A stretch of 64,000 nucleotides of DNA from Microbacterium sp. APC 3901 (GCF_030407765.1 NZ_JASDCU010000003.1:218692-282691), one strand, 5' to 3'; numbered from the stretch's first letter, positions 7,544 to 15,806 are shown. A program made the numbers and translations. Notes: generated by a model not told the origin, from the letters alone.

Positions 7544-8959
7544 ATGGCGCAATACACGAAGCACCCGGTCGCCGCCCCGCCCACCGCTCCAGAGCGGGAG
7601 TCGACGGGGCACCTTCTGCTGCGCGGCTACATCGGCCTCGTGCTCTTCGCGACCTTCGCGCACTCGGCGATCTACAACCTCGTGGGCGAGATCGGCGCCT
7701 TCGTGACGCTCCTCGCGTTCCTGATCGCCACGCTCGCCATCGGCGTCCCGATGGTCGCACGTCGCCGTCCGGCCGCGTTCGCCTGGCGTCGCCTGCCGTG
7801 GGCCGCGATCGCCTACACCGTGCTGGCACTGCTCTCCATCGCGTGGTCGCAGTGGCGAGGAGCGACCGTCATCACGTGGGTTCTGCTCGCGACGGTCACC
7901 GTGAACGCCCTGTTCATCGTGCACGTGCTGTCCTGGCCCGAGATCGTGCGAGCGCTCGCCTCCGCATTCAAATGGATCCTCGGGCTGTCCCTCGCGCTCG
8001 AGCTGTGGGTCGCTCTCGTCGTGCGCGCTCCGATCCTGCCGAACTTCTTCGTCCGCCCCGAGGGCGAGACGGATGCGCACTGGTACTGGGTCAGGGGCAA
8101 CCTGCTCGACGGCGGCCGCATCCAGGGAATCGTGGGCAACTCCAACGTGCTCGCCATCGTCTGCCTGTTCGCGATCCTCACCTTCGGCGTGCTCTTCGCC
8201 GCCCGCGCACGGTGGCGCACGACTCTGGCCCTGTGGACTCTGCTGGCGGGCTATTTCTTCCTCCGAGCCGGGTCCGCCACCGCATACGCGTGCGCGGCGG
8301 CCGCGGCCCTGGTTCTCGTCGTGGCGCTGCTGATGCGCCGCACGAAGACGCCGGGCGCGCGAACGAGGCTCTACGTGCTGTTCATCGGCGGCACCGCGAT
8401 CGCCGGAGCCGCCGTCTGGCTGCTTCGGGAACCGCTCTTCGCCCTGCTGGGGCGCAGCGCAGACCTGACCGGCCGCTCCGACAAGATCTGGGACCAGGTC
8501 CTCGCGCGTGCGGCCGAGCACCCGATCTTCGGAAACGGCTTCTCGAGCCCCTGGGTCCCTTTCGACCCTGCCTTCGCCGGGTGGATCGAGGATCACGGCA
8601 TCACCGTCTTCCATGCGCACAACATGTGGCTCGACGTGCTGATGCAGCTCGGCGTCGTCGGCGTCGTCCTCGTGGCGCTCGCCTACCTCAGTCTGCTCTG
8701 GCGTTCGTGGTTCTTCGCAGTCGACAGACCTCGCTGGGATCTGAAGTCCGACCGCAGCTTCTCGTCGATCACGTTGCTCCCGAGCCTCTTCACCGTCGTC
8801 CTGCTCGTGCAGGGGCTCACCGAGTCGACGCCCATCATGCTGTGGGGTTGGATGCTGCTGGTGCTGCTGACGTTCAAGATCAAAGTCGTGCCCCTGGTCG
8901 GCATGGGCGAGCGTGAGCGTGTGATCGAGCGCGGCGAGCGAAGCCGGCGGGTTCCGTGA
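7544..8959 (+). CDS. O-antigen ligase/polymerase family (Wzy_C) membrane protein
   Basis: A 471-residue protein with about ten to twelve hydrophobic segments and a long external loop after the central helices (about residues 290-365). That loop contains GNGFSSPW and HAHNMWLD, matching the conserved HN-containing motif of the O-antigen ligase / Wzy polymerase superfamily. Such proteins join lipid-linked oligosaccharides to each other or to a carrier at the outer face of the membrane. The next gene, of the same family, begins within its stop codon (GTGA overlap), so the two are co-translated. Whether this copy polymerises, ligates or exchanges sugars cannot be decided from sequence. Confidence 0.85.
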   Translation: MAQYTKHPVAAPPTAPERESTGHLLLRGYIGLVLFATFAHSAIYNLVGEIGAFVTLLAFLIATLAIGVPMVARRRPAAFAWRRLPWAAIAYTVLALLSIAWSQWRGATVITWVLLATVTVNALFIVHVLSWPEIVRALASAFKWILGLSLALELWVALVVRAPILPNFFVRPEGETDAHWYWVRGNLLDGGRIQGIVGNSNVLAIVCLFAILTFGVLFAARARWRTTLALWTLLAGYFFLRAGSATAYACAAAAALVLVVALLMRRTKTPGARTRLYVLFIGGTAIAGAAVWLLREPLFALLGRSADLTGRSDKIWDQVLARAAEHPIFGNGFSSPWVPFDPAFAGWIEDHGITVFHAHNMWLDVLMQLGVVGVVLVALAYLSLLWRSWFFAVDRPRWDLKSDRSFSSITLLPSLFTVVLLVQGLTESTPIMLWGWMLLVLLTFKIKVVPLVGMGERERVIERGERSRRVP

Positions 8960-10254
8960 CGCCGCAGCGTCGTCTGGGCGACCTGCTCGGCTCGGCCGAG
9001 TTCGCTCGCGCGTACACGGTGGCGGTCCTCACCGCGGTCTTCTCGTCCTTCACGATCGAGGCCGCGGCCTCGCGTGTCACTCTCTCGACGGTCATCGCCG
9101 TGCTGTGCGTGCTCGGAGCCTGCATCCTGTGGGTACGGCGCGAAGAGCTCTCGCTGCTGCGCATCGCTCCGTCATCGCTCCTCGCCTTCCTCGCCTGGGC
9201 TGCCATCAGCATCGTGTGGACGCCCGACAAGTCGGCCACCGCCTTCGGGTGGATGGAGCTCTTCGGATTCGCGTTCCTCGCGGTCACCGTCGGTCACATC
9301 CGTGACACGCTCCAGACCGTCCGAGCTCTCGGAGACTCGCTGAGGTTCCTGCTGCTCGTGTCGCTCGGCCTGGAGATCCTCTCCGGAGTGCTGCTCGACA
9401 CCCCCTTCATGTTCCTCGGGATCCAGGGCGACCTGGCCGTCGGAGGTCCGGTGCAGGGGATCTTCGGCAGCAGGAACATGCTCGGATTCGTCACGGTGAT
9501 CGCGCTCATCACGTTCGTGATCGAGTGGCGGACCCAGTCGCTGACGGCTCGCATCGCGATCCCGTCGATCGCACTCGCGTCCCTGCTGGCGTTCTTCTCG
9601 TCCTCCCCCACCGTGCTGGTGCTCGCGGCAGCGGTCGGCGTCGTGGCCGTCGCTCTCGCGATCGTCCGTCATGCACCTGCGGAAAGACGCACCATCGTGC
9701 AATGGGTTCTCGGCTCTCTCGTCACCCTCGCCCTCGCCGCGGCCTTCGCGCTGCGCCACGTGATCATCGCGCTGCTCGACGCGGGCTCCGACTTCTCGAT
9801 CCGGGCGACCCTGTGGAACACGATCCTGGACTTCGTCGCGCTCAAGCCGGTGGAGGGCTGGGGCTGGTTCGGGTCCTGGGCCCGCGGCGAGTTCCCCTTC
9901 ACCTACATCAACTTCCTGCTGGACGACCGCCATCAGAGCGCGCTGAACGCCTATTTCGACGTCCTGCTGCAGTTGGGCGCGGCAGGGCTCGTGCTCTTCC
10001 TCCTGTTCGGCGGGATCGCCACCATCCGGTCATGGCTCGTCGCGAGCGTGCGACGCTCGGTCGTCTACGCCTGGACACCTCTCATGCTGGTCACTCTCGC
10101 GGTCGAGTCGATGTTCGAGAGCTTCACCCTGGTCGGCGCCGGGTGGTTCATGCTGGTCCTGTGCGCTCTGCGGGCCGGACAGACGAGGTCGTGGCGCGAG
10201 AGCATCGACGCCGCACACACCGGCGCGATCCCCACCCTGCGCCCCGAACGCTGA
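8956..10254 (+). CDS. Second O-antigen ligase/polymerase family membrane protein
   Basis: A 432-residue polytopic protein, starting at the GTG that overlaps the previous stop. The large external loop holds WGWFGSWARGEFPF and DDRHQSALNAYFDVLLQLG, equivalent to the loop motif in its neighbour, but with HQSALNAY where the neighbour has HAHNMWLD. The two are clearly related but well diverged, so they probably have different substrates rather than being a recent duplication. Having two tandem family members suggests one polymerase and one ligase, or heteromeric function; that is inference. Confidence 0.83.
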   Translation: MTPQRRLGDLLGSAEFARAYTVAVLTAVFSSFTIEAAASRVTLSTVIAVLCVLGACILWVRREELSLLRIAPSSLLAFLAWAAISIVWTPDKSATAFGWMELFGFAFLAVTVGHIRDTLQTVRALGDSLRFLLLVSLGLEILSGVLLDTPFMFLGIQGDLAVGGPVQGIFGSRNMLGFVTVIALITFVIEWRTQSLTARIAIPSIALASLLAFFSSSPTVLVLAAAVGVVAVALAIVRHAPAERRTIVQWVLGSLVTLALAAAFALRHVIIALLDAGSDFSIRATLWNTILDFVALKPVEGWGWFGSWARGEFPFTYINFLLDDRHQSALNAYFDVLLQLGAAGLVLFLLFGGIATIRSWLVASVRRSVVYAWTPLMLVTLAVESMFESFTLVGAGWFMLVLCALRAGQTRSWRESIDAAHTGAIPTLRPER

Positions 10255-10295
10255 CCTCTCCGCCGCGCCCTCGGCGGATTCCGAACTGCGCCGGG

Positions 10296-10301
10296 TAGGG
10301 T
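10296..10301 (+). promoter_or_regulatory. Candidate -10 box (TAGGGT) before the GlfT1-like gene
   Basis: TAGGGT lies in the 98-base gap after the ligase pair and would give a leader of about 45 bases containing the GGAG at 10339-10342. A -35 match is weak. Confidence 0.3.
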
Positions 10302-10352
10302 GGAGCTGCTCGCGGCGCCCTGCGGGCCCCCAGCCACCGGAGATTGCACCTC

Positions 10353-11309
10353 GTGACTCACGCCCCCTTCGACCCGGCGTCCGCGACGATCGTCATCGTC
10401 ACGTACAACCGGTCTCACCTCCTGACCGGTCTCCTCGAGAGCATCACCGCGATGGACCCGAAGCCGGGCCACGTGGTGATCATCGACAACGCCTCGTCCG
10501 ACGACACCACGGACGTCGTGGAGTCCTTCCGTCCGACGCTCGGCACGGAGGTCGTGTACCGCCGTCTCGAGACGAACACGGGTGGATCGGGGGGCTTCAG
10601 CGAAGGCATGCGCACCGCATACGAACTCGGCTCCGAGTGGATCTGGATGATGGACGACGACGTCGAGGTCGTGACCGACGGTCTGGCCAAGATGGGCAAA
10701 TGGGCTCCGCGCTTCAAGAGCATCCAGGGCCGCCGGTACGACTACGACGGCAGCGAGTTCTATTGGCAGTACCGGATCGCCGAGCGCATGGGCATCCCGA
10801 TTCCGTTCGCGCCGTCGGGTTTCGACGCGTCCGGCTTCAAGGAGATGAACAGCGGATGCTTCGAGGGCATGTTCATCCATCGCTCCATCGTCAGGCAGAT
10901 CGGTCTGCCAGACCACCGCTTCTTCATCTACTGGGATGACCAGATGTACGGATGGCTCGCCTCACGCAAGACCACTGCGGTGATCGTCGACGAGTTCGTC
11001 CTGCGACGCACTCGCGAGATCAAGCAGTGGGACATGGGCATCCGCCACATGAACGCGTCGAGCAACGCCTACCGGTTCTACATCATGCGCAACCGTGCGT
11101 ACATCAAGCACTACTACCGCGTGCACGGCAACTACAACCCGGTGCTGTTCGGACTCGGGACGTCGATGACGTTCGCGAAGGAGCTCATCCGTCTGCTGTT
11201 CGTCGAGCGCACGGTGCGAGGAACGAGCAACCTGTTCCGGGGGCTCAAGGAGGGCGGCAAGCTCAGCCGCGATCGCTCCTGGACGCCCATGCCCGCTCTG
11301 GAGGACTGA
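10353..11309 (+). CDS. Family-2 glycosyltransferase, GlfT1-like
   Basis: A 318-residue cytoplasmic GT-A enzyme. It has the N-terminal VIVTYNR strand, IIDNASSD, the NTGGSGGFSEGM motif and WMMDDDVE (DxD-type metal motif at about residues 98-103), then FIYWDDQMYGWLA in the acceptor region. The GGxGGF plus MDDD combination is characteristic of GlfT1/rhamnosyl-galactofuranosyl transferases of actinobacteria. glf, encoding UDP-galactopyranose mutase, is 10 kb away, so a galactofuranosyl role is plausible. GTG at 10353 was preferred to the TTG at 10344 because GGAG at 10339-10342 is 10 bases before the GTG but only 1 base from the TTG. The C-terminal 80 residues contain amphipathic, positively charged helices suited to membrane docking. 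Confidence 0.8.
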   Translation: MTHAPFDPASATIVIVTYNRSHLLTGLLESITAMDPKPGHVVIIDNASSDDTTDVVESFRPTLGTEVVYRRLETNTGGSGGFSEGMRTAYELGSEWIWMMDDDVEVVTDGLAKMGKWAPRFKSIQGRRYDYDGSEFYWQYRIAERMGIPIPFAPSGFDASGFKEMNSGCFEGMFIHRSIVRQIGLPDHRFFIYWDDQMYGWLASRKTTAVIVDEFVLRRTREIKQWDMGIRHMNASSNAYRFYIMRNRAYIKHYYRVHGNYNPVLFGLGTSMTFAKELIRLLFVERTVRGTSNLFRGLKEGGKLSRDRSWTPMPALED

Positions 11310-11313
11310 CACC

Positions 11314-11931
11314 ATGACCGACGACACACAGCCGGACCTCCGCTGGGCCCCGCTGGAGCCGAAGCCGAGCAATCGCGGTCGGGTCTGGCTCATCGTCGGA
11401 CTCGTCGTCGCCGCACTCGTCGTGGTCGGCGTGCTGCTGTTCTTCCTCCTTCCGCGCGGAGAGTCCCCGGCTCCCGGCGCCAGCGGGTCACCGTCCCCGT
11501 CGGCATCCCCGTCGGCATCGGCGTCGGCATCGCCCTCGTCATCGCCCACTCCGACCCAGACCGAGCTTCCCCAGCCGACGGCGGCACCGGAGCCGACGAC
11601 GCCGATCACGACCCCGCCGCCCGCCACGGACCCCTCGGTCGATGCCTTCCGCGGGCAGGTGCAGGGGTGGCTCGACGACGCTCTGACAGGGCTTCAGATC
11701 GTGAGCGAGACCAGCGGCCAGGATGCGACCGCTGTGATCGCGAACCTTCAAGCCGACGCCCAGCGACTCGGAGAGACCGCTCCCCCTGCGTCCATCGAGT
11801 CCGCCTGGAGTGCCGCCGTGAACGACTACAACCAGAAGCTCAGCGATCTGCGAGCGGACGCTGACTCGGGGACGGCGGTCGACGACGCACGCTCTGCGGT
11901 GAACCGGCTCCGCGACATCATCGGGCTCTGA
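11314..11931 (+). CDS. Membrane-anchored hypothetical protein with Ser/Pro linker
   Basis: A 205-residue protein, 4 bases after the glycosyltransferase stop. Residues 1-28 are cytoplasmic, 29-49 form one membrane helix (VWLIVGLVVAALVVVGVLLF), and about 52-105 are a low-complexity Ser/Pro/Ala/Thr spacer encoded partly by a 12-base tandem repeat. Residues 110-205 form a helical domain (VDAFRGQVQGWLDDALTGL onward) with alternating charged and hydrophobic positions. This is the layout of a surface-exposed helical bundle lifted off the membrane by a wall-spanning linker. I do not recognise the family. Its position in the polymer locus suggests a wall-associated role. Confidence 0.7.
   Translation: MTDDTQPDLRWAPLEPKPSNRGRVWLIVGLVVAALVVVGVLLFFLLPRGESPAPGASGSPSPSASPSASASASPSSSPTPTQTELPQPTAAPEPTTPITTPPPATDPSVDAFRGQVQGWLDDALTGLQIVSETSGQDATAVIANLQADAQRLGETAPPASIESAWSAAVNDYNQKLSDLRADADSGTAVDDARSAVNRLRDIIGL
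11498..11545 (+). repeat. 12-base tandem repeat inside the Ser/Pro linker
   Basis: Four near-identical 12-base units of the form CGTCGGCATCGC: three differ only in the last two bases and the fourth has two more changes. They encode Ser-Ala-Ser-Pro-type residues. Such repeats can change copy number by slippage, which would alter linker length in 4-residue steps without shifting the frame. Confidence 0.7.
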
Positions 11932-11961
11932 CTCCCCGGCCGAGCCCCACGCTGTGCGGGC

Positions 11962-12327
11962 TCAGTCGGCGCTGGACTCGAGCCGGCGGAGACGCTCCTC
12001 GTAATGGGCGGCGAGTTCGAGCCGGATTCGCGCGCGCTCGTGTTCGGCCTGGGCCCGGCTGAGTGCGCCGTCGGCATCCAGGTCTCCCGCCTCGAGCCGC
12101 ACACGAAGCCATTCGAAGCGCTGCTCCACAGCCGCGAGCTGAGGCGCGATGCGGTCGAACTCGGATCTGATGTACGAGAAGTCGGCCTGGGTGCCGGCGA
12201 GACGTGCCTCGTAGTCGCGCTGTGCGGCTTCGAACTGCTCGAGGGCACGCCCTATCCTGGCGTCCACTCTCGCATCCACGCGGCGTTCGACGACGGCGTC
12301 CAGTCTGCGACGGAGTCGGTTGAGCAT
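11962..12327 (-). CDS. Predicted coiled-coil protein downstream of the GT29-like gene
   Basis: A 121-residue protein almost wholly predicted helical, rich in Arg, Glu and Ala with heptad-like spacing (RRLRRRLDAVVERRVDAR, then ERARIRLELAAHYEERLRRL). There is no signal peptide or membrane segment, so it is cytoplasmic. Its ATG has GAGGA 5 bases upstream and follows the GT29-like gene by 43 bases on the same strand, so the two are probably one transcript. No family is recognised. Possible roles are a scaffold or oligomerisation partner for the glycosyltransferase; this is a guess from context. Confidence 0.65.
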   Translation of the reverse strand: MLNRLRRRLDAVVERRVDARVDARIGRALEQFEAAQRDYEARLAGTQADFSYIRSEFDRIAPQLAAVEQRFEWLRVRLEAGDLDADGALSRAQAEHERARIRLELAAHYEERLRRLESSAD

Positions 12328-12370
12328 TCAGTCCTCAATCATTCGGGTGATTGTCGATGGTCGGTGAAGT

Positions 12371-13069
12371 TCAGCGGTGATAGCTGATGCGGCCTGAGTC
12401 GATCCATCGCCGCACCAGCTCCGATTCCAGGTCGATCCGGTGCTCTGCCCCCACTGCGGACGGGTCGCCGTAGGCGTGGTTCCAGGAGGTCTGATCCGGG
12501 GAATCGACGAAGGAGAATCCGGCGGCATCGACCTGAGCATCTGGGAACAGTCGGGTCGCGATCCACAACATCACGGTTCCGGTCGTCGCCCACTGGCCGC
12601 CGCTGCGCGGATCAGAACCCATCGCCTCGCCGAGAGGCAGCACCACCTCGCGGTTCGGCATCGTGACGATCCCGAGATCTGCGGGCCAGAAGGCGGGGAG
12701 CTTGGGATTCTCCCAGAGCAGACGCCCCGGTTCGATCATCAGATAAAGGCGCTCGGAGTAGCCGTCGAAGAACCACGGCGTCGGTCGCACCCCGCGGTTG
12801 AAGACGACGACATCGGCGCGGCGTCCCACCGACGACGGACCGTCGAGATCGTCCACGCGAAAACCGTTGACTCGGAACACGACGTCCGCCGAGTCGATCA
12901 TCTCGGCCCGTCGGTCTGACGGCTCGAGCGGCTGGTTGCCGACGACCGCGATCCGGCGCACCGTGTCGGATCGCCCGTAAGCGCTGACGAGCGGACGCAG
13001 TCGGTCGTAGAACTCGGCCTCCCCGGCCGTCGCCCTGTCATCACCGACAAGATCCGTGGCATGCCCCAT
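12371..13069 (-). CDS. GT29-type (sialyltransferase-like) glycosyltransferase
   Basis: A 232-residue cytoplasmic protein carrying what look like all three sialyl motifs of family GT29. Motif L: residues 39-92, beginning RIAVVGNQPLEPS and containing DSADVVFRVN and SSVGRRADVVVFN. Motif S: residues 156-187, GGQWATTGTVMLWIATRLFP then VDAAGFSF. Motif VS: His210-x4-Glu215. Animal sialyltransferases read VVGNSG..., PSTG... and HxxxxE at these places. There is no signal anchor, unlike the Golgi enzymes, which fits use of a cytosolic CMP-activated donor. It lies head to head with pseI in a complete pseudaminic-acid cluster, so it is the obvious candidate to transfer that sugar. GT29 assignment is by motif reading alone. 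Confidence 0.7.
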   Translation of the reverse strand: MGHATDLVGDDRATAGEAEFYDRLRPLVSAYGRSDTVRRIAVVGNQPLEPSDRRAEMIDSADVVFRVNGFRVDDLDGPSSVGRRADVVVFNRGVRPTPWFFDGYSERLYLMIEPGRLLWENPKLPAFWPADLGIVTMPNREVVLPLGEAMGSDPRSGGQWATTGTVMLWIATRLFPDAQVDAAGFSFVDSPDQTSWNHAYGDPSAVGAEHRIDLESELVRRWIDSGRISYHR

Positions 13070-13077
13070 GAGACCTC

Positions 13078-13145
13078 AGCTTAGGGCACGTCGACGCCGA
13101 CTCCGGTGGCACGGCGGTGAGTCCGTCACAGGACGCGTCTAGAGT
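13078..13145. promoter_or_regulatory. Divergent promoter region between GT29-like gene and pseI
   Basis: On the minus strand TAAGCT (13083-13078) ends 8 bases before the GT29-like ATG. On the plus strand TAGAGT (13140-13145) ends 7 bases before the pseI GTG. Both would give transcripts with no or almost no leader. Facing promoters 56 bases apart suggest shared control of sugar synthesis and transfer. Confidence 0.45.
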
Positions 13146-13152
13146 TGTCGGC

Positions 13153-14214
13153 GTGACTTCTTCGCAGACCATCCAGCTCTCCACCGCGAGCATCGGCGCC
13201 GGTTCGCCGGTGTTCACCATTGCGGAGATGTCGGGAAACCACAATGGCGACATCGATCGCGCGCTGGCCATCGTCGACGCCGTCGCGGCCACGGGTGCCG
13301 ATGCTCTGAAGATCCAGACCTACACGGCCGACACCCTCACGATCGATTCCGACAAACCCGCCTTCCAGGTCGCGAGCGACCACGGTCTCTGGGGCGGCCG
13401 CAACCTGTACTCCCTGTATCAGGAAGCCCACACGCCGTGGGAGTGGCACGCGCCGATCTTCGAGCGCGCACGGAGCCACGGACTCATCCCCTTCTCCACC
13501 CCGTTCGACCCGAGCTCGGTCGCCTTCCTCGAGGGGCTGGGCGTGGAGATGTACAAGACGGCATCCGCCGAGATCGTCGACCTGCCGCTGCTCCGCGAAG
13601 TCGCCCGCACCGGCAAGCCGATGATCGTGTCCACGGGCATGGCGACGCTGTCCGAGATCGATGCGGCCGTCACCGCCATCCGTGACGCGGGCGGCACCGA
13701 GCTGGTGCTCCTGGCCTGCACGGCCGCCTACCCCGCGGTTCCCGAAGAAGCGCGACTGGGCAACATCGAGGCGCTGCGCAACGCATTCGACGTCCCGGTG
13801 GGGCTCTCGGACCACACCCTCGGCATCGGTGTCGCAGTCGCGTCTGCCGCCCTCGGTGCAGTCGTGATCGAGAAGCACGTCACGCTCGACCGCACGGATG
13901 GCGGCGTCGACGCGGATTTCTCTCTCACGCCCGACGAGTTCCACGCCTTGGTCGTCGCCTCCGAACAGGCACGCATCGCGTCGGCGAGCGGTGTGTCGTT
14001 CGGACCGACCGCCCAAGAGGAGGCGGTTCTCGCCCTGCGACGCTCTCTGTTCGTCATCGCCGATGTGCGGGCCGGCGACAGCGTGACCCCTGAGAACGTG
14101 CGGTCGATCCGACCGGCCGGAGGGCTCCGCCCCGATGATTTCGTCCTTGTGAGCGGTCGCACGTTCACGCGAGACGTCGAACGCGGCACGCCGCTGACCT
14201 GGGATGTGCTCTAG
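13153..14214 (+). CDS. pseI: Pseudaminic acid synthase (NeuB family, PseI type)
   Basis: A 353-residue enzyme that condenses a 2,4-diacetamido-2,4,6-trideoxy-hexose with phosphoenolpyruvate. Residues 15-285 form the NeuB TIM barrel, with FTIAEMSGNHNG near the start, ALKIQTYTADT, and the LWGGRNLYSLYQEAHTPWEW stretch that is typical of PseI rather than NeuB or LegI. EKHVTLDR is present at about residue 240. Residues 290-353 are the C-terminal SAF (antifreeze-like) domain. GTG at 13153 follows a -10 box by 7 bases; an upstream in-frame start at 13117 would precede the promoter. The stop is 1 base from the stop of the convergent pseG-pseH gene. Confidence 0.88.
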   Translation: MTSSQTIQLSTASIGAGSPVFTIAEMSGNHNGDIDRALAIVDAVAATGADALKIQTYTADTLTIDSDKPAFQVASDHGLWGGRNLYSLYQEAHTPWEWHAPIFERARSHGLIPFSTPFDPSSVAFLEGLGVEMYKTASAEIVDLPLLREVARTGKPMIVSTGMATLSEIDAAVTAIRDAGGTELVLLACTAAYPAVPEEARLGNIEALRNAFDVPVGLSDHTLGIGVAVASAALGAVVIEKHVTLDRTDGGVDADFSLTPDEFHALVVASEQARIASASGVSFGPTAQEEAVLALRRSLFVIADVRAGDSVTPENVRSIRPAGGLRPDDFVLVSGRTFTRDVERGTPLTWDVL

Positions 14215-14215
14215 C

Positions 14216-15700
14216 TCACACCAGTCGCCATCTCGCCAGGGTGAGGAAGCCGTCTTCACCCGCGGGCAGATGCGGAAGATAGCCGGCACGCTCGAACAGC
14301 CGACGAGACGCGGTGTTGTCGCGGTGCACCGCGGCGACCATGCGAATCGGGGGCTCTGCCGTGAGCGTGCTCTCCGCCGCGCGAACCGCTGAGGCGGCGA
14401 CACCGCGTCCACGACTCTCCGGAGCGACGGTGATCGAGATCTCCCAGTCGTCCGCCGACCTCCTGTCCCACCGGCAGGTGGCGACCGGCATCCCGTCTGA
14501 TTCGATCATGAGGAGTCGACGGTCGGGATCCTGCAGGCTCCTCGCGAGCCAGTCGCGGTGCGATCCCCAGTCGACCTCGCCGCGGGAGCGCGAGTTGACG
14601 CGGACAGTCGGATCGTTGCGCCACTCGAAGAGCTTCTGCCCGTCGTCGAGGGTCGCAGGCCGAGCGATCACCGCGGGCGCAGCTGCGATGTGAGGCCGCG
14701 TGCGCAGAAGCTGCTCCCACGATGCGACGATCCGCCAGCTTCCGAGCCCGTCGACGATCCGTTTCAGAGCGGCAGCGGTCTCGGCGAGCGATTCCGGCGA
14801 TCGCAGCAGATCGGCGAGCAGGCCGATCCGCTCGTCGAGGCTCTGATGGGGCGGCTCTCCCAGACCGATGGCGAGCCCGCGCTCGACGACCTGACGGTAG
14901 CCGGTCCGCTGATTGTCCGCCACGCAGACGAGTGCCATCGGAAGCCCCATGCACGCGAAGTCCCAGACGGACGTGCCGGCCGCGGTCACCGCGAGATCGT
15001 GGCTCCTGGCGAGCGCGGGGAGGTCGTCGACGAAGCCCAGGACCTCGACGGAGTGGCGCGAACTCCTGGCCGCTGAGCGCACGTCGTCGCTGCGACGGGG
15101 GTCGATCACGGTGATCTGCAACCTGACGGGCAGACGATCGAACGCGGCGACCACGCGAGCTGTCACACCGTGGGGATCCGTGCCGCCCATCACGATCAGC
15201 ACCCTGGGCACGGCCGAGAGCGGCGTCCGGGCTTCGCGCTGCGCGAGCACCTGCGCACGCACGACCGCGGCGTCGATGCCCGCCAGATGGCTGAGGCTTC
15301 GCTGAGGACTCGCGAAGGTGCGCTCGGATGCCAGGTTGGCATCGATCGCGAGATCGGCATCACGCACGCCGAACGGACCGTCCTGCATGTTGCTGATCAG
15401 AGGCCCGACGGACGAGAGATCGGGAATCTCTCGGTAGCTGTCCAGATGGATCACGTCGACGCCACGCGCCAGTTCGGCGAAGTCGCCGAGGCTCGCCGCG
15501 GCCCCCTGAGTCGTGACCAGCTCCAGCTCCGGTTCCATCCGGCGCAGGACGTCTGCACCGGCCCCGTCGACCTCGCCGAACACCGACGCCGACCACCCAC
15601 GGTCGCGCGCGATGCGGGCGACCGTGAGAGTGCGCATGAGGTGTCCCATGCCTGACTCGACTCCGGCGTTGCAGTGCAGGAGCACACGTCGCCCGCTCAT
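14216..15700 (-). CDS. pseG-pseH: Fused PseG (UDP-sugar hydrolase) and PseH (N-acetyltransferase)
   Basis: A 494-residue two-domain protein. Residues 1-335 match PseG, the inverting hydrolase that removes UDP from UDP-2,4-diacetamido-trideoxy-altropyranose: LLHCNAGVESGMGHLMR contains the expected catalytic His (His20), and GTSVWDFACMGLP matches the nucleotide-binding half. Residues 343-494 are a GNAT domain: RPATLDDGQKLFEWRND at the start and the acetyl-CoA loop SRGRGVA at 429-435, as in PseH, which acetylates the 4-amino group. In many bacteria these are separate genes; here one chain would carry two consecutive steps. GGAGGAGAGG lies 6 bases before the ATG at 15700. Longer upstream reading has no support. 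Confidence 0.85.
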   Translation of the reverse strand: MSGRRVLLHCNAGVESGMGHLMRTLTVARIARDRGWSASVFGEVDGAGADVLRRMEPELELVTTQGAAASLGDFAELARGVDVIHLDSYREIPDLSSVGPLISNMQDGPFGVRDADLAIDANLASERTFASPQRSLSHLAGIDAAVVRAQVLAQREARTPLSAVPRVLIVMGGTDPHGVTARVVAAFDRLPVRLQITVIDPRRSDDVRSAARSSRHSVEVLGFVDDLPALARSHDLAVTAAGTSVWDFACMGLPMALVCVADNQRTGYRQVVERGLAIGLGEPPHQSLDERIGLLADLLRSPESLAETAAALKRIVDGLGSWRIVASWEQLLRTRPHIAAAPAVIARPATLDDGQKLFEWRNDPTVRVNSRSRGEVDWGSHRDWLARSLQDPDRRLLMIESDGMPVATCRWDRRSADDWEISITVAPESRGRGVAASAVRAAESTLTAEPPIRMVAAVHRDNTASRRLFERAGYLPHLPAGEDGFLTLARWRLV

Positions 15701-15741
15701 CGCACGTCCCTCTCCTCCGGGGCGCGCCTGCGCCCACCCGA

Positions 15742-15748
15742 TAGGATA
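15742..15748. promoter_or_regulatory. Overlapping divergent -10 boxes between pseG-pseH and pseB
   Basis: The sequence TAGGATA contains TAGGAT on the plus strand (15742-15747) and TATCCT on the minus strand (15748-15743). Each fits TANNNT. They would give leaders of about 50 bases for pseB and about 35 for pseG-pseH, both containing good Shine-Dalgarno sites. Two polymerases could not use these at once. Confidence 0.4.
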
Positions 15749-15806
15749 GGCCGGGCATGGAACAACCCGAGCATCCATGCGATCACGACAACGCTGAGGA
15801 GACAGA

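Noticed and set aside
12336..12353. CAATCA/TGATTG hairpin between the GT29-like and coiled-coil genes
   Set aside because: A 6-pair AT-containing stem is too weak for a terminator, and the downstream gene has its own ribosome site close by.
13153..14214. N-acetylneuraminate (NeuB) or legionaminate (LegI) synthase instead of PseI
   Set aside because: The AEMSGNHNG and LYQEAHTPWEW segments and the presence of PseB, PseC and PseG partners fit PseI better. A Neu or Leg pathway would need a hydrolysing 2-epimerase (NeuC/LegG), which is absent.
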